Made by a program: the position numbers and the translations under genes. From Andrena cerasifolii (taxonomy: Eukaryota > Arthropoda > Insecta > Hymenoptera > Andrenidae), in contig NC_135120.1 in NCBI RefSeq assembly GCF_050908995.1, forward strand, positions 4,601,433-4,665,432: a DNA stretch of 64,000 bases. The letters are read 5' to 3'. The notes beneath the pieces were generated by a model that was not told the origin of the DNA, did not search any database, and was given only the letters and a program-made list of their open reading frames with translations. Below are positions 56,296 through 64,000 of the stretch, piece by piece; the stretch's first letter is position 1; every line of letters begins with the position of its first letter.

Positions 56296-56608
56296 GTGAT
56301 GTTCCTTGATGTTAGTACAATATTTGGCCATGTATATGTTCCATAAACTGATCCTTCTCGATTTTAAGACAGTCAAGTCTGTCCAAAGAACTGTTGCTGC
56401 CCTCAGTCCATTAGGTCTTCATGAAAATAAATCCAAATATGCCTTCATTCGAACTGTCTTTATTTATACGTTATTCGAATCGGTTTTGTCTTTTGTAGAC
56501 AGTGACGACTTTTGTACATTTGGTATAATTAAAAATAGTCTGAGTCTGCAACCCTGCTGAATCAAGAGGCACGATTGTAAGGTAAAGCAAGACGTACCAC
56601 AGCACATT
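56296..56608. other. spacer, no gene
   Basis: AT-rich; no frame or repeat that I can identify. Confidence 0.4.
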
Positions 56609-58559
56609 GGGGTATTTGCACCGAGAAGCCGGAAAAAACTGTTTTCACATTTACCCATCTTCAAACTCCTATAACTTTGTCAAAAATCATTCAAATTTGA
56701 TGAAACAAACTATTTTCAAGTTTGAACTTTATACTTTCGATTCTTCAAACCACTTTTATCGAAATGGGTGTACAAGGAGTAAAATCCGCACTTAATCTTT
56801 CGATATCCGCGTCCATTTGGGTCTCACGAGCACTCGCGTCGTGCACCGAACCACGGTGGCCTGCAATAAAGTAGATGCAATAACACTCCTCGAAGGCTAA
56901 TAGCACACAAATGGGACTCAAGTCAGTGCCACTTGGGTGAAGCCATTATTCCTGCCACAAACTGATATCCGTGCACTCCGTGCACACGCGCGAGCACCGG
57001 ATGGTTAAAGATGAATGTATCAAATTGTACAAATTTCTTGATATTTGTCAAGTGCTATGGAGTGCAAACAATATTTTTTACAATATTTATGTATACTACC
57101 CGGAAGTATGATCATCTGTCTCTAAGATAAGTTAAATCTCATTGAAAAAGGCTTGTTTTTAACAAAGACATGGCCATTTGAAGAAAATATACTAAAATCA
57201 AAAAATCAGCACACATGTGTATTTCTTACTGTTTCATTTCATACCGGTCAACCAAAAGGTTACAAGAAGTTATTTTCTTTTTCCTATGTAAAAATACTTC
57301 AATACCTTGAATTTTAATTGCAAAAAAGTTATTTTCGCAAAAAGAAGGATGTCCGAAAATTACTATTTTTGCTCCATTTCTGGAAACGAAAAATCCATTC
57401 TGGACTTTCAAGAGTATCCCTAAGGAACACAAAATTGCCTTATCACTTTCCTGAACAATGATGACAAAGTTGTGAAAAGTCTTCGATCACTTTAAACTTT
57501 CTCATATATACACTTATTTTTGTCAACTTGCCTCTCGTTTTTTACGAAAGTGATAAGGATATTTTTTTATGTCTTAAGTTTTCCGTTTCGAGAAGCCGAA
57601 AGGGCCATTTTCGCATATCCGCCTTTCTGCCGCTTGAAATTCCCTAGAAGCAGTTAGTAGCAGCTAATATTTGTTCTATGTAAAAACCAGGGTTTTATTT
57701 TTTAAGGGCTAACATACAGCTACGAGGCGAAAAAATTAGGATGGATTTGAAGAATTTTTATCGGTGGAGAAATGTTTTTATGAAAGAAATATTATATACA
57801 TGAGAAAGATCATAGTTTTGTCTATAAAATGTGAAGTTTTCATTAAAAAATTCGAAGAAGAAGCTGCGTGGTAACTGTTTCCGTGTAACGGGTTTTCTCT
57901 TTGTTTTTTCCTCGCTGTATTGCATCTGAAACATATAGGAAAATTATTCTTAAAGTAGACAAAAAAAAATGGTCCCAGTCGTAGCCGATTTTTTTTCTTC
58001 AATTCTTCGCAAAAGGGCGGGCATTTGAACATAGAAATCGACTTTATGACTGAATACATATAATGATTTATCTATACTACCGAATACCTTTCGGAACTTT
58101 ATTTAATATTATGACAAGTAAAAAACGTTATGACAGTAAATTTATGATAAATACAAAAGAAATAGAGCAGTATCTTAAATAGGTTTTTATCAAGGTGCAA
58201 AACGGCGCCGGGTGTAGCATCTTTGGTAGTTATGTAAAACAGACCAATACATTTTTTTTCAATTTATTTGACAATTGTAAGAATATGAACCTAAAATGCT
58301 ATAAGAAAATTGCATATTTTAAAAATGGCGACATTTCAAACAATTAAGTGTGATTTTCGCAAAAAATTGCGCTTTTGTTTGTTTAAAAAAAGTAGTTACA
58401 ATTAATAGTTTGGTGAAACATTTAGGTTCATGTTCTGAAGAATATTATAACCCAATAGTGAGCAAAATTTGAAGTTGATCGGTCAAATAGTTTTTGAGTT
58501 AACCGCGGCGCCAATTTTGAAAATGTGGATTTGAGAAAAACTGAGGGTGCAAATACCTC
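56609..58559. mobile_element. possible element with GGGGTATTTGCACC ends
   Basis: GGGGTATTTGCACC at the left and its inverse with one mismatch at the right. The ~1.9-kb body has no coding capacity. Target duplication not seen, so the borders are tentative. Confidence 0.35.
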
Positions 58560-58639
58560 GTCAAGTTTTGGGACCCGGGTAACAGTCGAAGCGGAACTGT
58601 TACGTTGTTAACCACAGCATGGGCTGCGGAAGAATTATA

Positions 58640-59474
58640 CTGAATCCATCCTAAGAAAAACCGAACGCCCACACCGTTGTGCGACCGATCTGCGCAGCCC
58701 CCACTACTGTCTATGGGTCCGACGGAGGCGATTGCTCATAGCGCTTTACCTGCCGGTTTCCCTGCCCGTCCAAGGGCGGGATGTGACCGATGTCTATGTA
58801 AACACTGCAGGAGTGCAGTATATCTGCCCGGTAATTTTTTGGTTTCGAACAGATATAACATCAGTTAAGGAGGTGTTCTAAATAGTCTATTTAGAATGCC
58901 ATTTATTACGTTTTTTTTTGGATTTGTATTCAAAGGAACGATAAGATTTTTTGCACACACATTTATGGATATTTAAAGTATGTAAATTATTTTTTTGAAG
59001 TAATAATAATCAAAATTACATGAGTTGTATTTGGTTTTATGGAGTCCCTTTAAAAAAGGAAGTGCCCTACTGGAAGGGGCCGAATGAAACTGTTAAAAAT
59101 GGTTATTCGTAACTAAAAACGATATCCGTAATCGATAATGGTTATTCATAACCAAAATCATTTAAAGAAAGATAGTAACTCTTATACCATAACTTTTAAA
59201 ATTTTGGTTATAACAATTATGGTCTCTGAAATAAACACAAGTTCATTCAGAACAACTGCAAAACAATTTATATAACACACAGGCGGTTGCCGTGTGTATT
59301 CGGAAATAATTGTGCCACCGTGTATATGAAGCCGTCGCGTGCGGAATGGTTGACAGAGAGGTTACAGGCCGTAAGACGGAGAAAAACGTAGGCGGTTAAG
59401 TGGGGAGTCGGGCCAATCAGCGCCCCCTCAGAATCATCCCAGTGCGAAAAAAGTTTTTCTTAGGATGGATTCAG
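58640..59474. mobile_element. TA-target MITE, CTGAATCCATCCTAAG ends
   Basis: A perfect 22-bp terminal inverted repeat beginning CTGAATCCATCCTAAG, flanked by TA on both sides (58638-58639, 59475-59476). No transposase; Tc1/mariner-type by its target. Confidence 0.8.
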
Positions 59475-59523
59475 TACGCATGAGGGTGCGTGTGTCCATG
59501 CTGGCTCGTATTACGAGTCTATA

Positions 59524-59700
59524 CAGGGTGTTCCAAAAATGCTACGGTTTCTTGAAGGAGGTGACTCGGGGAGTGATTGCAAACAGCTTTTTCCTTTGCG
59601 AAAATGTTCTTCGAGGTTTCGTTAATGAGATATTAACAAAAAGCACCGACCAATCAGAGCGCGAGTCTGGCGGCCGAGTTTCCGCGCGCCGCACTGCGAC
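59524..59700 (+). mobile_element. one-ended CAGGGTGTTCCAAAAATG fragment
   Basis: TACAGGGTGTTCCAAAAATG is a common Tc1/mariner-like terminus, but no partner end was found. A 104-codon frame across it is probably chance. Confidence 0.35.
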
Positions 59701-59963
59701 TACGAACAAGCAACTCGGCATGCATCGAAGGCAATTGCGTAGAATGGCAAATGAAAAAGACATAAAATCGAACATTTAAAACAAATAAAATCGAACATTT
59801 GGTCATAGTTTGTTTGTCATTTAAACTGAATAATGAATAAAGGATAAATGGATGAAAACATGTGTAATGTAAAAGGACGAATACACAGTTTCTATTAGAA
59901 GAATCGAAAATAATAATTATTTGAAGTGGGAGGATAAGGAATACGTAAATTTCCTTGTGTTAG

Positions 59964-60338
59964 TGTTACGTCGGAAACCGAGATGGTGATTGCTGATTGA
60001 TTCCGGAACGTAAAGAGGGATCTTGCCCCGTCGCCTCCGGCGTAACCGTAATCCCTCAGGCCGGTCACGCTTTTTGGAGTACTGTGCGGTGCAAGTGGAT
60101 TGGCATTAAAGATCGAGGAGGAAAAGAAAATGTGCGTGTTTCGTCTTGGGACCGTCAGCCAGACTCATCAGTAGAGCTATAGCTGACGGCCCCTGCCCTA
60201 GAGACACGGGGATTAAGAGGAAATAACTTGGAACTTGTGTATGTGCGAACGAAAGTGGACTTGCGAGAAGAGTAGTCCTCTAGCGGCGACGGCGGAGACT
60301 ATCCGGCGTGATCCATGTGGTGGGGCCGGGATGTCACA
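59964..60338 (-). mobile_element. solo LTR (375 bp) carrying a hammerhead ribozyme
   Basis: On the minus strand the unit starts TGTGACATCCCGG and ends GACGTAACA, the TG...CA form of LTRs. The 5-bp sequence GTTAG (plus strand) flanks it on both sides (59959-59963, 60339-60343), a target duplication of LTR-retrotransposon size. The ribozyme begins about 130 bases from the LTR start. Upstream of the ribozyme it shares TTCTCGCAAGTCC with the region before copy 1 (about 20256-20268), so the two belong to one family. No internal coding part is adjacent. Confidence 0.75.
60135..60208 (-). ncRNA. hammerhead self-cleaving ribozyme (copy 2)
   Basis: Minus strand: stem III CGTGTC (60208-60203) pairs with GAAACACG (60142-60135) over five perfect pairs; core CTGATGA at 60171-60165; stem II GTCT/AGAC (60164-60161 with 60146-60143); GAAA at 60142-60139; stem I TAGGGC/GCTCTA (60200-60195 with 60177-60172). 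Loop I has CCGTCAGC (60189-60182), perfectly complementary to GCTGACGG in loop II (60159-60152). Two extra bases, TC at 60202-60201, separate the GTC cleavage triplet from stem I, which may weaken or shift cleavage. Same type III layout as copy 1. Confidence 0.75.
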
Positions 60339-60343
60339 GTTAG

Positions 60344-60992
60344 TAACGTAGCGTGAAAAGGTAATGTAACAGGAAATGAACGAAAAGTGATAGTAGTTCG
60401 TTATTGTGATAAAAATCCGTAATCCAATAACGGCTAATACTGTTGTTGATAACGAATAAGTCCGTTTAAAAATCACCCAAAAAAAATTATGTACAGAAAT
60501 TTGGAGAATTATCGCTGGAAATTAGCCATAGCATGCGTTAAATTTAAAAAATAATAATCACCAATAAAGTAACTAAAACTCGCCCTTTCGGAAATTAACC
60601 TGCAGTTTGAAAACCTGTGTCACTGGGTCACTGAACCGATCCTGGTCATCGACAGAAGCTCCCAGTGCACAGCTGATCCCAGGTATACGATAGCATCCAA
60701 AGTTAATGGTCGCAACGTCAATTGCGTCCGGGTTAAAGGTAGGGTCGCGCTAGTGCAACGGCACGCCGCGCACGTCTTTTTCGACGCGTAAGGCCGATTT
60801 GTTGCAGAAAGACATTCCCACTGATGTAACTGCGCGCCGCGCACGGGTTAAATTTACGAGTTTCTCGGATTTTAGAGCAGTTTGGAGCACTTGAAAGGGT
60901 CGACTTCGACGGCGTCGCGCGCATCGAAACAGATGGTGTGCTATCTCGACATTTGTGGATGTGCGGAAGTCAAATTTTATTCATTTTCTCCG
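60344..60992. other. intergenic, no gene
   Basis: GC-rich block at 60650-60920 with repeated CGCGCCGCGCACG and CACGCCGCGCACG but no recognisable gene. Confidence 0.4.
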
Positions 60993-61148
60993 TCAGGGTT
61001 GACTAACTGGAAGTCGAAAGGAGAAGGAAAGAAGGGGGAATCCACTGCGATCGTCAGAGTCTGGTAGGTATGGAGGGGGGCCGTTCAGCTTAGCAGCAAG
61101 GCGGAGGAGCCCCCGGTGGCTCGCGAGCCACCAGTTAGTCAACCCTGG
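60993..61148. mobile_element. hAT MITE, relative of 20806-20934
   Basis: Ends CAGGGTTGACTAACTGG in inverted copies; shares GGGGGGCCGTTCAGC and TAGCAGCAAGGC with the other copy. The 8-bp flanks do not match here. Confidence 0.75.
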
Positions 61149-61222
61149 TTTACGGCATGTATTAATGAATATATTTTATAAATATATTAATTTAATACTA
61201 TACAAACTTATATAATAATATA

Positions 61223-62403
61223 CAGGGTGTCCCACTAAGGAGTGGACAGCACGATATCTCTTAAAGTATTGTCGATAAAAATATAAAAAAAATAGGGAAT
61301 TGCATGGTTCGAGGGGGCCCATTTATTAGCGCGAACGAATTTTGTTTCCGATTATTATTTTAAAAGATACGATGGTCAAGTTCGGTTTTTCAAATGGAAC
61401 TATTTTTTTGAAGACCTGCGTTGATAGTGCGTTCCAAGACAAATTCAATAAGCTTTAATGTATACACTTTATTTCCACTGGTTTTTAAGATATTGCGCTT
61501 GCAAATTTACTGATTTTCACTGCACGAAACCCATCTGGAATAGGAAGGACCGGGGTCGGTCTTACTGGCGCTACGGGTGGCACTGCCTGTTGAAATGGAT
61601 ACTTACCTGCCAAAGGTCTACGCCAGAAATGGCAGGCCCAAAGGCTGGACAATTCTTTTCCGTCAGAAATGCTACTTAGGTAGGTACATCTGCGGTATCG
61701 AGAAGCGCACCGTTACTTTTATTTCGCACTTGCATCTACGCTCGGTTCTTTTGGGAGGGATGTAAGTTGGATTGGTTAGGTTAGGAGGAGTGAAAGTTGC
61801 TAGACTAAATTTCAACCATAGGGAGCAGATTGTATCAGAACCAATCCAACTTGCATCCCTCCCAAAAGAACCGGCCATCCGAGCGTAGAAGCAAGTGCGA
61901 AATAAGAGTAACGATGCGCTTCTCGATACCGCAGATGTACCTACCTAAGTAGCATTTCTGACGGAAAAGAATTGTCCAGCCTTTGGGCCTGCCATTTCTG
62001 GCGTAGACCTTTGGCAGGTAAGTATCCATTTCAACAGGCAGTGCCACCCGTGGCGCCAGTAAGACCGCCCCCGGTTTTTGCCATTCCAGAGGGGTTTCTT
62101 GCAGTGAAAATCAGTAAATTTGCAAGCGCAATATCTTAAAAACCAGTGGAAACAAAGTGTATACATTAAAGCTTATTGAATTTGTCTTGGAACGCACTAT
62201 CAACTCAGGTCTTCAAAAAAAAATAGTTCCATTTGAAAAACCGAACTTGACCATCGTATCTTTTAAAATAATAATCGAAAACAAAATTCGTTCGCGCTAA
62301 TAAATGGGCCCCCTCGAACCATGCAATTCCCTATTTTTTTTATATTTTTATCAACAATACTTTAAGAGATATCGCGCTGTCCACTCCTTAGTGGGACACC
62401 CTG
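61223..62403. mobile_element. CAGGGTGTCCCAC foldback, copy C
   Basis: Complete copy with both ends CAGGGTGTCCCACTAAGG, flanked by TA (61221-61222, 62404-62405). Arms ~560 bp. Confidence 0.9.
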
Positions 62404-62598
62404 TATATGAATACTGATTGTAATAATGCGAATGCTTGACTAAGCTCTAGTCTAAACTAAATTATATTAAAACTCCTTTTTTTAAATATTTTCTTATAGT
62501 TAACCTAATATATTCTGATTATGTAACCTATTCTAGGGTTTCGTCTTAGCTTTATTAATACATTTTTCTTAACTATAATGACTGTTGGCTGAGTTGCC

Positions 62599-63440
62599 TT
62601 ATTTCTCTATCTTATTTTCTAATTCTTTGTTCTTTATAATCTCTTCTCCTGACCTTTTATTTTCCTTGTCCGTTTCGACCTCCTGGTGGGCCTCTTCCCC
62701 TCCTCCCATGATGACCTCGTCCTCCAGCCACTCCTTTGTCCCGACGCTCTCAAAGTCCGCATCGTTGCTCTCCAACTCATCCATTTTATTTTCCTCATGT
62801 TCCTCCTTCTTTTGTCCTTATTGAGGCATTTCCCGTTCTTTTACTTTTCTATTATCTTCACTCTCCCCTTTTGAACTGCTTCTCTTTTGTCTTCTTCTTC
62901 TTCCTTTTTCTCAATAAACCTCTCCGGAATCAACATATTATACGTTGGAGTATGTTGTGTATTCCAGTCCTTCTCCGTTTCTATACCTTCCATTTGCCTT
63001 CCGTTTTGATCTCGAGAACGTTCTCTTGTTCCTTCTTGTAGTTTTTCTTTAATTTTTCCCATAAAATTTTTTTCCTCTATGATCTTTAGAATCTCTTCTA
63101 TAAGCTCGTCTTCAATTTTATTTCTTAGCTTGCTTGTTGCTTCTGCGTTCTCTCTTCTCTTCCTTCTCTCCTTGTTCTTTCTCTTTTCTTTCTCATCATC
63201 ATCTAAATTCAACTCATACTTACTAAAAGTTCCTTCCTTGTACGAGTAGGGTTCTTCCTTATTTTCCCTGTTGTATGTTGTCGGGATGTGATGTAGTGTT
63301 TTTTCCGCATACGTTCTTTTCGTTCCTTCATATGTATTGTCTCTCGATTCTTTATTCTGTATATCTCTGTATGATTGGCTGTGGTTTGTCTTGATACTAT
63401 GGCCCCATTTATTCACGGACACTTTCCTATTATTTCCCAT
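62599..63440 (-). CDS. Lys/Glu-rich coiled-coil frames, unassigned
   Basis: Minus-strand frame 63440-62841 (199 codons, begins MGNNRKVSVNKWGHSIK) is very rich in Lys, Glu, Arg and Asn, with a heptad-like stretch around RNKIEDELIEEILKIIEEK. A second frame, 62784-62599 (61 codons), follows 57 bases downstream and is Glu-rich. They could be ORF1/gag-like remnants of a retrotransposon or simply the purine-rich strand of a biased region; a similar pyrimidine bias occurs at 33150-33430, also beside a CAGGGTGTCCC foldback. No domain recognised. Confidence 0.25.
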
Positions 63441-63513
63441 GTCTTCTTTTCTATTTATTTATTGACCCCATCTATCTTTCATTGGTTCCGTTCCTCTTCC
63501 CCATGCATTTCTA

Positions 63514-64000
63514 CAGGGTGTCCCACTAAGGAGTGGACAGCGCGATATCTCTTAAAGTATTGTCGATAAAAATATAAAAAAAATAGGGAATTGCATGGTT
63601 CGAGGGGGCCCATTTATTAGCGCGAACGAATTTTATTTCCAATTATTATTTTAAAAAATACGATGGTCAAGTTCGGTTTTTCAAATGGAACTATTTTTTT
63701 TGAAGACCTGAGTTGATAGTGCGTTCCAAGACAAATTCAATAAGCTTTAATGTATACACTTTATTTCCACTGGTTTTTAAGATATTGCGCTTGCAAATTT
63801 ACTGATTTTCACTGCAGGAAACCCCTCTGGAATGGCAACAACCGGGGGCGGTCTTACTGGCGCCACGGGTGGCATTGCCTGTTGAAACTGATACCTACCT
63901 GCCAAAGGTCTAGGCCAGAAATGGCAGGCCCAAAAGCTGGACAATTCGTTTCCGTCAGAAATGCTACTTAGGTAGGTACATCTGCGGTATCGAGAAGCGC
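63514..64000. mobile_element. CAGGGTGTCCCAC foldback, copy D, cut by window end
   Basis: Left end CAGGGTGTCCCACTAAGG preceded by TA (63512-63513) and most of the left arm are present; the rest lies beyond the window. Confidence 0.9.

Overview
The window is animal nuclear DNA. It has spliced host genes with short GT-AG introns, AT-rich spacers and a very high load of transposable elements (TEs). The TE mix (a Tc1/mariner DD82E-like element, a hAT element with a BED finger, Polinton/Maverick-like genes, Ty3/Gypsy pol, many TA- and TTAA-target palindromic elements) and the insect-like host genes point to an insect, most likely a hymenopteran such as an ant. That assignment is an inference from style, not proven.

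Layout. 1-2308: a TTAA-target DNA transposon with a long intact transposase frame. 2709-5181: a TA-target element packed with nested palindromes and a possibly captured exon. 5519-6186: the end of a MADF-BESS gene. 6535-9889: a two-exon arginine/serine-rich gene whose short intron holds a whole DD82E-like mariner (7037-9695). 10752-17955: decayed Polinton-like genes on the minus strand (PolB, two capsid-like genes and a nuclease-like gene cut by a 2.8-kb TTAA element). 17956-19710: broken Ty3/Gypsy pol, followed by a hammerhead ribozyme at 20321-20392. 21186-26114: six exons of a FAAH2-like amidase on the minus strand, introns loaded with TEs. 27148-31369: a hAT element with an intact 633-residue transposase. 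36194-37018: a three-exon gene resembling TAF1A. 40005-40508: the first three exons of an SPT2 (SPTY2D1) homologue. From 41 kb to 64 kb almost everything supported is TE: foldbacks, MITEs, a triple-nested element at 53735-56291, and a solo LTR (59964-60338) with a 5-bp target duplication that carries a second hammerhead ribozyme.

The most striking observation is the pair of hammerhead-type self-cleaving motifs, one on each strand and 40 kb apart. Each has the full catalytic core, and each has a 7- or 8-nt perfect complementarity between loop I and loop II. The two kissing sequences differ, yet both stay complementary, which is covariation. One copy lies inside a 375-bp TG...CA unit with matching 5-bp flanks, so these look like ribozyme-bearing LTRs (retrozyme-like or Gypsy-like). 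Second is the DD82E-like element, which carries an inverted 291-bp copy of its own transposase and could fold into long dsRNA. Host genes appear as islands whose introns act as TE landing sites; none of the host genes forms a joint pathway.
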